Shown here piece after piece: positions 44,760-55,726 of a stretch of DNA of 64,000 bases. Made by a program: the position numbers and the translations under genes. The stretch is from Prevotella herbatica. GTDB taxonomy: Bacteria; Bacteroidota; Bacteroidia; Bacteroidales; Bacteroidaceae. Position 1 is the first letter of the stretch, and each line of letters begins with the position of its first letter. The stretch lies in NCBI RefSeq assembly GCF_017347605.1, contig NZ_AP024484.1, positions 2,056,001 through 2,120,000 of the forward strand, in the 5' to 3' direction. The notes beneath the pieces are model-generated. The model had not been told where the DNA came from, ran no database searches, and saw only the letters and a list, made by a program, of their open reading frames with translations.

Positions 44760-47700
44760 TTAGAAGTTAAGAGTAACACCAGCGATAGCCTGGAATGGAC
44801 GTGGGTATATATTGTTGTCTACACCGTTAGCAACTTCAGGATCAATTCCTTTGTACTTAGTTATTGTAAAGACGTTTTGAACGGTTGCATATGCACGACC
44901 AGAGATCTTTGCACCAAATAAAGTCTGGAAACTATAACCTAATGTTATATTGTCCATTTTCAGGAAACTAGCGTTTTGAACGAAGTAATCAGAGTAAACC
45001 TGATTTGTTTCAGGAGTTGTGATACCAATAGCAACAGCGTCTGTAAGGCGGTTTCCTAAATAAGCCAACTGATAAACAGAACCTTTACCAACATTCATTG
45101 AAGCTGCAAGATTATGATTGTATACATAATTTCCAAGACTAGCACGCATTGTGAAACCTAAATCCCAGTTCTTATATAGGAACTTGTTTCCGAATCCCAT
45201 TGTAACGTCTGGAGTTGGCTTATAGTAATAATATTTATCTGCATCATTTATTACGCCATCATTATTGCGATCTACGAAAGTATTGGTAATAGGTTTGCCA
45301 TTAGCGTCATAAACCTGTTGATAAACGTGGAATGCGTTTACAGAATGACCAACAGCGTTTGCTTCTACATTACCGCCTGTACCGATAGATATGCCACCAT
45401 CTCTTGAATCTACATAGTAGTTACTTCCGCTACCAGTAAGCAATTCATCAACCTTATTTTTGTTATATGTAACGTTGTAGTTCATCTCCCAAGAGAAATC
45501 TTTTGTGACAATAGGACGAACTGTTGTTGCGAATTCAATACCACTATTGTGTAATGAACCAACATTTGATGTCATCTTGTTACCAAAGTTACCACCAGCA
45601 GAAACGAATACAGTGTTAATCAAGTCTTTGGTCTTGCGATAGTAATAATCAACGCTGAATCCCAAACGATTATTGAGTAAACTCAAGTCAAGACCTGCAT
45701 TCCATGTCGTTGTCTTTTCCCAAGTAAGGTTTGGATTGTAAACGTCTGGACGATATGTTGTGCCGTCACCCAAAAGAGGGTAGTATGCGTGAGCTATGTT
45801 AGGTGTGTATGTTGCGATATAAGTGTAATCGCCAATTCCTTCTTGCTGACCTGTAATACCCCAACCTAAACGGAGCTTCAAGTCATTAATAGCCTTAACA
45901 TCGCGCAACCAAGCCTCGTCATTTATACGCCAAGCCACTGCTACTGATGGGAACAAACCCCAGCGATTGTTCTTGTTGAAACGAGAAGAACCATCATCAC
46001 GGAGAGTGAAAGTCATCATATAGCGGTTTAACAACGTATAATTCATACGTCCGAAGAAAGAGACAAGATAGTTCTCTGTTTTCATTAGGGTTATATCACC
46101 ATGCTCTGCTGATTTCTCATTGAATTTCTGACCTGACAATGTATTAGTACTAGGATATGTTCCCCAATTTGCATAGTCTGTCTGGTTGTGAAAGTGCTGC
46201 CACTCATATCCCCCCATAATGTCAAAATGATGGTCTGGTGTGTCTTTTGTTCCATTGCCAAGCCAGTCATGACTATATTGTGCATACATGGAAAGTTGCA
46301 GATTATATGATTTCTGCTTAGTCCAGCCATAATAACCGTAATAGTTATTATCCTTAGAGTAAGGACTCCATGTTGTCGTCTGCTTACCGTTAGAAACATC
46401 CATACCTGCATTTACGTGTAGTTGCAAGTCCTCAAAACCTTGGACTTTATAGTTACCTTCTATGTTACCAATCAAAGTTCTAGAAATTGAATGGTCGTCT
46501 TTCTGATTTAGAGTAGCTACTGGATTACCTGTAGCATTACGGTTACTAGTTTGAGTCCAAGATGCATCACCAAATTCAGCTTTTGTATACCACTGTGTAT
46601 AACCACCGAAGTAATTATTGTAGATACTGTTATCAGCTCTTACAGGTTTAGTTGGATCCATATAAAGTGCAGCTCCGATAGCACCACCGTCAGCATACTT
46701 ATTTTTTGCTATCATTCCTTTAGCATTGATATTGAAAGTCAAATGATCATTTAGGAAAGATGGTGCTAAATTGAAACTTGCAGTGTAACGCTCGAAGTTA
46801 GATGTCTTTACAATACCTTGACTGTTTGTGTAACCCATAGATACACGGTATGGCATATTTCCAGCGCCACCGCTCACGGTTACATTATGATCAGTAGACA
46901 ATGCTGTACGATAAATTTGGTCTTGCCAATTTGTGTTAGCAAAGTGTTGGTTTCCATCGTTATCATACCATCCAAGAGCCTTGTAAGCATCACTGTTCTC
47001 ACCATATAGATTCTTAATAAAATCTGTATATGTAGGACCGTCCATAACTTTAAGAGTCTTCTTCTTTGTTGAAACCGAAACGTTTCCAGAATAGCTTACT
47101 TGTGGTTTTTGTCCTTTGCGTCCCTTCTTGGTTGTAATAATGATGACACCATTAGATGCACGAGAACCATAGATTGCAGTTGCCGAAGCGTCTTTCAATA
47201 CGGTGAAACTCTCAATATCATTTGGGTTAACCATAGACAAAGGGTTAGAAAGTCCCTTTACACCATAAGAATCCATTGCGAGACCATCAATAACAATCAA
47301 TGGGTCGTTAGAAGCATTAAGAGATGAACCTCCGCGAACACGGATTGTTGCGCCACTACCAGGAACACCTCCATTAGAAGTGACATTTACGCCGGCAATT
47401 TTGCCTTGCATCATATCTGTGGCATTAGTCTGTAGACCATGGTTCATTGCGTCTGGTTTAATAGCTGTTACTGAACCAGTAAGGTCGTTCTTCTTTGCCG
47501 TACCGTAACCGATAACAACTACTTCATTTAAAGTTTTGTTATCGTCTTTAAGAGTTATTACTAGATTGTCGGATGCTGTCACTTTTTTAGATGACATTCC
47601 TACATAAGAAATAGTAATCTCTGTACCTTTAGGAACATTGATAGAGTAGTTACCATCGAAATCTGTTACACCTACGGCTTTACCGTTTGCTGTAATAGTT

Positions 47701-47843
47701 GCACCGATGATAGGTTCTCCGGTAGCATCTTTTACCTGCCCCTTAACAGCTCCAGACTGTGCAAAGGCGGTTGCTGAAAGGAATAAACTAGCAGCGATAG
47801 CTAGATTCCTTAAAGGCAATTTGAATTTTACCTGCTTCATCAT
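44760..47843 (-). CDS. susC: SusC-like TonB-dependent outer-membrane transporter
   Basis: 1027 residues, usual SusC size. A signal peptide ends ATAFAQ (about residue 29); a carboxypeptidase-regulatory domain follows (GQVKDATGEPIIGATI to about 110), then the plug with NEVVVIGYGTAKK (TonB-box-like) and the SusC signature IYGSRASNGVIIITTKKG near residue 225, then a 22-strand barrel ending AGVTLNF with the C-terminal Phe. It imports maltooligosaccharides into the periplasm with energy from TonB. It is the first gene of the minus-strand operon, divergent from the LacI-family regulator, with an operator upstream. Confidence 0.95.
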   Translation of the reverse strand: MMKQVKFKLPLRNLAIAASLFLSATAFAQSGAVKGQVKDATGEPIIGATITANGKAVGVTDFDGNYSINVPKGTEITISYVGMSSKKVTASDNLVITLKDDNKTLNEVVVIGYGTAKKNDLTGSVTAIKPDAMNHGLQTNATDMMQGKIAGVNVTSNGGVPGSGATIRVRGGSSLNASNDPLIVIDGLAMDSYGVKGLSNPLSMVNPNDIESFTVLKDASATAIYGSRASNGVIIITTKKGRKGQKPQVSYSGNVSVSTKKKTLKVMDGPTYTDFIKNLYGENSDAYKALGWYDNDGNQHFANTNWQDQIYRTALSTDHNVTVSGGAGNMPYRVSMGYTNSQGIVKTSNFERYTASFNLAPSFLNDHLTFNINAKGMIAKNKYADGGAIGAALYMDPTKPVRADNSIYNNYFGGYTQWYTKAEFGDASWTQTSNRNATGNPVATLNQKDDHSISRTLIGNIEGNYKVQGFEDLQLHVNAGMDVSNGKQTTTWSPYSKDNNYYGYYGWTKQKSYNLQLSMYAQYSHDWLGNGTKDTPDHHFDIMGGYEWQHFHNQTDYANWGTYPSTNTLSGQKFNEKSAEHGDITLMKTENYLVSFFGRMNYTLLNRYMMTFTLRDDGSSRFNKNNRWGLFPSVAVAWRINDEAWLRDVKAINDLKLRLGWGITGQQEGIGDYTYIATYTPNIAHAYYPLLGDGTTYRPDVYNPNLTWEKTTTWNAGLDLSLLNNRLGFSVDYYYRKTKDLINTVFVSAGGNFGNKMTSNVGSLHNSGIEFATTVRPIVTKDFSWEMNYNVTYNKNKVDELLTGSGSNYYVDSRDGGISIGTGGNVEANAVGHSVNAFHVYQQVYDANGKPITNTFVDRNNDGVINDADKYYYYKPTPDVTMGFGNKFLYKNWDLGFTMRASLGNYVYNHNLAASMNVGKGSVYQLAYLGNRLTDAVAIGITTPETNQVYSDYFVQNASFLKMDNITLGYSFQTLFGAKISGRAYATVQNVFTITKYKGIDPEVANGVDNNIYPRPFQAIAGVTLNF

Positions 47844-47985
47844 TTACTTTGATTTTTAAGTTAACGTTAATATATTATTTATTGTTTTTTTGTTTTTAGG
47901 CAATACCGTAAAAATAACAAGTACATCAAGTTATTAGGTTGTCGTTTCATGGTGATATGGCATAGTTATGTCATGGCTCACGATG

Positions 47986-47993
47986 CAAAAGTA
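47986..47993 (-). promoter_or_regulatory. -7 element of the susC operon
   Basis: CAAAAGTA reads TACTTTTG on the minus strand (TAnnTTTG), about 143 bp before susC. Its 5' T (47993) is 61.5 bp from the centre of the operator at 48049-48060. No TTTG at the -33 position is present, in keeping with a promoter that needs an activator. Confidence 0.65.
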
Positions 47994-48048
47994 ATTTTCT
48001 TAACGATACTTTGTACTTTTTTTGAGTTAAAAACGTTATTTATATTGT

Positions 48049-48072
48049 GCAAACGTTTGCGCAAACTTTTGC
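48049..48072. promoter_or_regulatory. LacI-family operator pair between susC and regulator
   Basis: GCAAACGTTTGC (48049-48060) is a perfect 12-bp palindrome of the LacI/CcpA type with a central CG. GCAAACTTTTGC (48061-48072) follows directly, an imperfect second copy. The first is centred 61.5 bp from the -7 elements of both divergent promoters. The gene product at 48265 is the obvious ligand. Confidence 0.8.
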
Positions 48073-48115
48073 TAATTAAAGATAGTGTAAAAAAACAGCT
48101 TTTGAATGATTTGCA

Positions 48116-48123
48116 TATCTTTG
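48116..48123 (+). promoter_or_regulatory. -7 element of the LacI-family regulator gene
   Basis: TATCTTTG matches TAnnTTTG. Its 5' T lies 61.5 bp from the operator centre, mirror-symmetric to the susC element. It leaves a leader of about 135 nt before the start at 48265. Confidence 0.65.
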
Positions 48124-48264
48124 CATGAGATACAGCTGCATTCGACAAAACCTTCAAACAAATTTGATGATTCTGCTCTCTTTTTGCAGTGTCTTTGCAT
48201 AATGTTCGATAATAAATTGTTGGATCCCCCTAAAGGAGTGCATCATAAAATTTAAGTTAGAACC

Positions 48265-49290
48265 ATGAAAGAATCTACACCTATAACAATGAAAGATATC
48301 GCCAGAGAACTTGGTGTTTCCGTGGCTACAGTTTCCCGTGCTCTTAAAGATAGTCCGAGAATAAGTGAAAAGAGACGAGAATTGATAAAGAATTATGCTC
48401 GTGAGCATAATTTCTATCCTAACTTTATTGCCGAGACTTTGCGCAACAGTCGTGTAAAGCCTGTGAAAATTATAGGAGTAATAGTACCACAGTTTACGCA
48501 TTTTTATTTTTCTTCTATTCTAAGTGGTATTGAGGAAGAGGCTTCTGCACGTGGATATCGCATCATGGTTGCGCAAAGCAATGAAAAATATGAGCGTGAG
48601 GTAGATATATGTAAGTCATTCTTTGAGAACAAAGTGTGTGGTGTGATAGTTTCGCAAGCTAAAGATACAGCTAAGTATGATCATTTTCAGAGTCTGATAG
48701 ATCATGGCGTCCCTTTGGTATTTTATGATAGAATATGTACGGGCGTAGATTGCAGTCGCGTTGTTGTTGATGATTATATGGGGGCTTACACAGCTGTGAA
48801 TCATCTTATTGATACAGGTTGCAAGAGAATTGCATTCTACGGATTTTCAATGAGACTCGAAATTACCAAGAATAGATATAATGGTTATCGTGACGCATTG
48901 CTCAACAACGGATTGCAGCTTGATTCACGTTTTGTGAAGTATTGTGATAATAGGGCTGATGCCGAAGCTATTACTCCCGAGATATTGAGTATGGAAGACC
49001 ATCCTGATGCTTTCTTTGCAGTAAATGACGATACAGCTATTGGAGTACTATACACAGCCAAGCGTATGGGCTTTCATATTCCTGATGATATTAGTATATG
49101 TGGATTTACAAATGGACAGCGTGCAATAGCCTGTGACCCGATGCTAACCACTGTAGAACAGCGTGGTGTTGTTGTTGGTGAGGAGGCTGCCAATATATTA
49201 ATAGGACAGGTAGAGGGCTTGATACCTTCCGACAAAGTTGAGAAGAGAATCGTGAGGACTAGTCTTATTATACGCGGAACAACAAGATAA
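48265..49290 (+). CDS. LacI-family transcriptional regulator of the starch locus
   Basis: 341 residues. The helix-turn-helix ITMKDIARELGVSVATVSRAL is at residues 7-27 and is followed by the hinge helix (AETLRNSRVK). The periplasmic-binding-protein-like sensor domain spans about 60-341, with IIGVIVPQFTHFYFSSILSG and ICGFTNGQRAIACDPMLTTVEQ. It should bind GCAAAC-type palindromes; these occur beside its own promoter and upstream of malQ. The inducer is probably a maltooligosaccharide, by context. B. theta uses the unrelated SusR for this role, so this is a different control scheme. Confidence 0.92.
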   Translation: MKESTPITMKDIARELGVSVATVSRALKDSPRISEKRRELIKNYAREHNFYPNFIAETLRNSRVKPVKIIGVIVPQFTHFYFSSILSGIEEEASARGYRIMVAQSNEKYEREVDICKSFFENKVCGVIVSQAKDTAKYDHFQSLIDHGVPLVFYDRICTGVDCSRVVVDDYMGAYTAVNHLIDTGCKRIAFYGFSMRLEITKNRYNGYRDALLNNGLQLDSRFVKYCDNRADAEAITPEILSMEDHPDAFFAVNDDTAIGVLYTAKRMGFHIPDDISICGFTNGQRAIACDPMLTTVEQRGVVVGEEAANILIGQVEGLIPSDKVEKRIVRTSLIIRGTTR

Positions 49291-49340
49291 TGTAACTAAT
49301 TAATAAAAACATCTCAGTTAGAGAATATAAGATTTAAACT

Positions 49341-50663
49341 ATGAAACAAAAACCTAATATGGGAATCATGGGGCTTTGGAATTTAAGCTTTGGATTCTTT
49401 GGCGTACAGATTGCCTATGCTCTTCAGAGTGCTAATATTTCTAGAATCTTTGCCACTCTTGGTGCTGATCCTCATAACCTTAGTTATTTCTGGATACTCC
49501 CTCCGTTGATGGGCATCTTAGTTCAGCCTATTGTGGGAACTTTGAGTGATAAGACATGGTGTAGATTTGGTCGTCGTATACCTTACTTATTTATTGGTGC
49601 AACAGTTGCCGTATTGGTGATGTGTCTGTTACCTAATGCTGGTTCGCTAGGTTTGTCAGTAGGTGCGGGAATGATTTTCGGACTTATCTCGCTGATGTTT
49701 CTTGATACTAATATCAATATGGCAATGCAGCCGTTTAAGATGCTTGTTGGTGATATGGTTAACGAGAAGCAGAAGGCTTTGGCTTATAGTTTACAAAGTT
49801 TCTTGTGCAATGCTGGTAGTGTTGTCGGTTTTGTGTTTCCGTTCTTCTTTACTGCTTTGGGTATAGCCAATACTGCTAGTCCTGGCGTTGTCCCAGATTC
49901 CGTTATCTGGTCTTTCTATTTAGGTGCTGCCGTACTTATACTTTGTGTAATATACACTACGGTAAAAGTTAAGGAGTGGAATCCTAAGGAATATGCTGAA
50001 TATAATGAAGCTACAGAGGAAACCTCTTCGCATGCCAGTGGTAACTGGATAACTCTTTTGACGAATGCACCTGCTACATTCTGGAGAGTTGGATTAGTTC
50101 AGTTCTTCTGTTGGGCTGCTTTCATGTATATGTGGACTTATACTAATGGCGCTATTGCGGATACCTGTTGGCATGTGAATATGCTTGATCCTCATGCCAC
50201 GTCTACTGAAGCTTATCAGATAGCAGGTAACTGGGTTGGCGTGTTATATGCTGTTCAGGCTTTAGGCAGTGTTGTCTGGGCGATGTTGCTACCTCAGTTT
50301 AAGAATCGTAAATTGGGCTATTCCATAAGTCTTGTTCTTGGCGGTATCGGTTTTGCGCTTATTCCTTTCATCCCTAATCCGTATGTGCAGTTTATTGCAT
50401 TTATTCTTATAGGTTGTGCATGGGCAGCAATGCTTGCCATGCCATTTACTTTTGTTACAAATGCCTTGCAGGGCTATGGTCACATGGGAGCATACCTTGG
50501 ACTTTTCAACGGTACAATATGTGTACCTCAGATAATAGCTGCTCTTTTGGGCGGAACAATTCTTTCACTCCTAGGCTCTAATCAGAGTAATATGATGATT
50601 TTTGCAGGAGCTTGTCTTGTTGTCGGAGCACTCTGTGTGTTTGCAATTAAGGATAAAGATTAA
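49341..50663 (+). CDS. MFS transporter, SLC45/GPH-like, probable maltose or maltodextrin carrier
   Basis: 440 residues with about 12 membrane helices. LSDKTWCRFGRRIPYLFIG (about residue 70) is the loop 2-3 motif of the glycoside-pentoside-hexuronide/SLC45-like group. A cytoplasmic stretch near 215-240 (WNPKEYAEYNEATEETSSH) splits the halves. It sits in the inner membrane and would move the sugars released in the periplasm into the cytoplasm. It lies 50 bp after the regulator and ends at a strong terminator, so the two are one transcript. Substrate is inferred from context. Confidence 0.88.
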   Translation: MKQKPNMGIMGLWNLSFGFFGVQIAYALQSANISRIFATLGADPHNLSYFWILPPLMGILVQPIVGTLSDKTWCRFGRRIPYLFIGATVAVLVMCLLPNAGSLGLSVGAGMIFGLISLMFLDTNINMAMQPFKMLVGDMVNEKQKALAYSLQSFLCNAGSVVGFVFPFFFTALGIANTASPGVVPDSVIWSFYLGAAVLILCVIYTTVKVKEWNPKEYAEYNEATEETSSHASGNWITLLTNAPATFWRVGLVQFFCWAAFMYMWTYTNGAIADTCWHVNMLDPHATSTEAYQIAGNWVGVLYAVQALGSVVWAMLLPQFKNRKLGYSISLVLGGIGFALIPFIPNPYVQFIAFILIGCAWAAMLAMPFTFVTNALQGYGHMGAYLGLFNGTICVPQIIAALLGGTILSLLGSNQSNMMIFAGACLVVGALCVFAIKDKD

Positions 50664-50676
50664 TAATATAATAATT

Positions 50677-50717
50677 AAAATCTCCCAATCTTAATATAGA
50701 TTGGGAGATTTTCTTTT
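50677..50717 (+). terminator. Terminator between MFS transporter and malQ
   Basis: AAAATCTCCCAATC (50677-50690) pairs perfectly with GATTGGGAGATTTT (50699-50712) over an 8-nt loop, followed by CTTTTT. malQ therefore needs its own promoter. Confidence 0.85.
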
Positions 50718-50724
50718 TCCATGC

Positions 50725-50740
50725 GTGCAAACGATTGCAC
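50725..50740 (+). promoter_or_regulatory. LacI-family operator upstream of malQ
   Basis: GTGCAAACGATTGCAC has 6-bp arms (GTGCAA/TTGCAC) around a 4-bp centre and differs at one position from the core GCAAACGTTTGC seen at 48049. Its centre lies 61.5 bp before the -7 element at 50794. Confidence 0.75.
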
Positions 50741-50793
50741 TATTAAATGGCGAATTTGTGCAAATCCATTAAACCGAGTTAGCTTTTAATTGT

Positions 50794-50801
50794 TATCTTT
50801 A
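50794..50801 (+). promoter_or_regulatory. -7 element of the malQ-susB-pulA-susA operon
   Basis: TATCTTTA fits TAnnTTTG except for the last base, 22 bp before the malQ start. No -33 TTTG at 19 bp; a weak promoter consistent with activation from the operator at 50725-50740. Confidence 0.55.
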
Positions 50802-50823
50802 CAAAAAAATTACTACACGCCGT

Positions 50824-53523
50824 ATGAAAATAAGTTTTAATATAGACTATGAGACTGTCTTTGGCGAAGAAATTTTGCTGAATGTTGTTGAAAGAGTCAA
50901 AAATGTGAAAGATAAACTTTCTCAATTCAGAATGAACAATGTTCATGGTAAGCATTGGTGGTACGACCTAAACAAGTCTGCTTCCTCACAGAATTCTGTC
51001 ATCGACTATTTCTATAGTATTGATTGTGATGGAAATGAAAAGCGTCATGAATGGCTCACGCAACCTCATCGTCTTGAGATAAGTGCTGATAAAGGAAAGT
51101 CATATAAGGTTTTCGATCATTGGATTGATATCCCAGAGGATTCTTATTTATACAGTTCTGCTTTTACTGAGTGTGTAAACAAGCGTAAACTTTCAACTCC
51201 CTTACCTTCTAATTTTTCAAGAACTCTTCGTCTTATCGTGAGAGCTCCGCAGTTACGTGACAATAAAAGTCTTGCGGTTGTCGGAAAGGATACTTCCCTC
51301 GGTGCATGGGATGTCTTCAAGGCAATACCAATGTGCGAGCATAATTATAATGAATGGGTTGTAGATATAGATGCTTCGACATTAAAGTATAATAAACTTG
51401 AATTTAAATTCGCTGCCATTGATAACGATGATAATCAGAATACACTTTGGGAAACAGGATTAAATCGTGAAATAAACTTGGTTGATATTGCTGATGGTGA
51501 TGTTGCAGTGTATTATCTTGATCAAGCTTTCTTTGAGATTCCTGATCTTAAGTTAGCTGGAACCCTTGTTCCTGTATTCTCGTTGCGTTCTGATGCTAGT
51601 TTCGGTATAGGTGATTTCGGTGATTTAAAAAAAGCAATCGACTGGATCGCAGCTACAAATCAACGTGTGCTTCAGGTCCTACCAATTAACGATACAACGA
51701 TCACTCATACTTGGACTGACTCATATCCATATAGTTGTATAAGTATTTTTGCTCTTCATCCGCAATATGCCGATCTCACTTTGCTCCCTAAAATTAAGGA
51801 TGCGCAAAAGTCTTCTGAATTTGAATCTTTACGTATTCAGCTTAATTCACTTGCACAGATAGACTATGAGAAGGTAAACGATGCTAAGCTAAAATATCTT
51901 CAGGAAATATATCTTCAAGAAGGCAAACATATATTCAATAGTGCTGAATTCAAGAAATTCTTTGCTGAAGCCGAATCATGGCTTGTCCCTTATGCACAGT
52001 ATTGCTGTTTGAGAGATAAATATGCAACAGCAGACTTCTCTAAATGGAACGGTCATTCTGCGTGGAATGAGAATGATCGCAAGGCTCTGTCTACACCTGG
52101 AAGTAAGGAATATAAAGAGGTTGAATTTTTCTATTTTGTTCAATACATCCTCAACTCACAGATGGAGTCTGTTCACAAATATGCACGTTCTAAGGGGGTA
52201 GTCCTCAAGGGTGATATTCCTATCGGTGTAAACCGCAATGGATGTGATGTTTGGATGGAACCAAAATACTTCAATCTTAATGGACAGGCTGGTGCTCCTC
52301 CTGATGATTTTTCAGTAAACGGTCAGAATTGGGGATTCCCAACATATAACTGGGATGAGATGATCAAGGACGATTGTGCATGGTGGGTACATAGATTCCA
52401 AAACATGAATAAGTTTTTTGATGCCTATCGCATCGACCATGTGCTTGGTTTTTTCCGTATATGGGAAATACCCGTCGATGCTGTTCATGGACTGCTCGGA
52501 CAGTTCTCTCCAGCTTTGGGTTTGACTCGCGAGGAAATTGAGGCTTATGGACTGCATTTTAATGAGGAACATTTTACGAAACCATTTATCAGTGATTGGA
52601 TTCTTGATCGTGTATTCAAGGAACATGCTGGTGAGGTAAAGGATAAATACCTTAACCATTCTCATGATGATATTTGGGTAATGAAACCAGAATATGATAC
52701 TCAGCGTAAAGTTGAGGCTGCTTTTGAAGGTAAAACTTCTGATATAGATACATGGGTTAGAGATGGACTTTATTCATTGATAAGTAATGTCTTGTTTGTC
52801 CGTGACCACAAAGATTATAATAAATTCCATCCTAGAATCAGTGCTCAGTTTGATTTCACTTATGAGGCACTATATGATGGCGATAAGGAGATTTTCAACC
52901 GTATATATAATGATTACTTTTATCGCCGTAACAATCAGTTTTGGTATCGTGAGGCAATAAAGAAACTTCCTAAACTTGTTCAGGCAACACGTATGCTTGT
53001 GTGTGCTGAGGATTTAGGTATGGTTCCAGACTGTGTGCCTTGGGTGATGAACGAATTGAAAATATTAAGTCTCGAACTACAAAGTATGCCTAAGGATCCT
53101 CATGTGAGATTCGGACATCTCAGCCGTAACCCTTACCGCTCAGTATGTACAATCTCAAGTCACGACATGCCGACGCTTCGTCAGTGGTGGGATGAGGATA
53201 TTGAACGCACTCAGGCTTATTATAATTCGATGCTCTATCGTGGTGGTGCAGCTCCGCATCCACTTCCTGGTTGGTTGGCTCGCGATATTATAAGCCGTCA
53301 CCTCACTTCACCTAGTATGCTTTGTATTTTATCTATTCAGGACTGGTTGTCAATAGACGAGAAACTTCGTCTTGCAGACCAGAATGCTGAGCGCATAAAC
53401 ATCCCAGCTAACCCAAAACATTACTGGCGTTATCGCATGCATGTGAAAATAGAAGACTTGATAAATAACATAGATTTCAAGGAAAATATTACAGAACTAA
53501 TAAATCAATCAGGAAGAAAATAA
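50824..53523 (+). CDS. malQ: 4-alpha-glucanotransferase, GH77 with N-terminal CBM20 modules
   Basis: 899 residues, no signal peptide, cytoplasmic. Residues 1-110 and about 125-235 are two CBM20-type starch-binding modules (second: VVGKDTSLGAWDVFKAIPM). The GH77 catalytic domain runs from about 250, with SYPYSCISIFALHPQY, then FDAYRIDHVLGFFRIW (Asp nucleophile, about residue 540), CAEDLGMVP (Glu acid/base, about 730) and SSHDMPTLRQWW (third Asp). This long form is the one common in Bacteroidetes and plant DPE2. It disproportionates maltodextrins from the uptake system. Followed 63 bp later by susB. Confidence 0.95.
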   Translation: MKISFNIDYETVFGEEILLNVVERVKNVKDKLSQFRMNNVHGKHWWYDLNKSASSQNSVIDYFYSIDCDGNEKRHEWLTQPHRLEISADKGKSYKVFDHWIDIPEDSYLYSSAFTECVNKRKLSTPLPSNFSRTLRLIVRAPQLRDNKSLAVVGKDTSLGAWDVFKAIPMCEHNYNEWVVDIDASTLKYNKLEFKFAAIDNDDNQNTLWETGLNREINLVDIADGDVAVYYLDQAFFEIPDLKLAGTLVPVFSLRSDASFGIGDFGDLKKAIDWIAATNQRVLQVLPINDTTITHTWTDSYPYSCISIFALHPQYADLTLLPKIKDAQKSSEFESLRIQLNSLAQIDYEKVNDAKLKYLQEIYLQEGKHIFNSAEFKKFFAEAESWLVPYAQYCCLRDKYATADFSKWNGHSAWNENDRKALSTPGSKEYKEVEFFYFVQYILNSQMESVHKYARSKGVVLKGDIPIGVNRNGCDVWMEPKYFNLNGQAGAPPDDFSVNGQNWGFPTYNWDEMIKDDCAWWVHRFQNMNKFFDAYRIDHVLGFFRIWEIPVDAVHGLLGQFSPALGLTREEIEAYGLHFNEEHFTKPFISDWILDRVFKEHAGEVKDKYLNHSHDDIWVMKPEYDTQRKVEAAFEGKTSDIDTWVRDGLYSLISNVLFVRDHKDYNKFHPRISAQFDFTYEALYDGDKEIFNRIYNDYFYRRNNQFWYREAIKKLPKLVQATRMLVCAEDLGMVPDCVPWVMNELKILSLELQSMPKDPHVRFGHLSRNPYRSVCTISSHDMPTLRQWWDEDIERTQAYYNSMLYRGGAAPHPLPGWLARDIISRHLTSPSMLCILSIQDWLSIDEKLRLADQNAERINIPANPKHYWRYRMHVKIEDLINNIDFKENITELINQSGRK

Positions 53524-55716
<2,193 letters not shown>

Positions 55717-55726
55717 TGTTTATATT

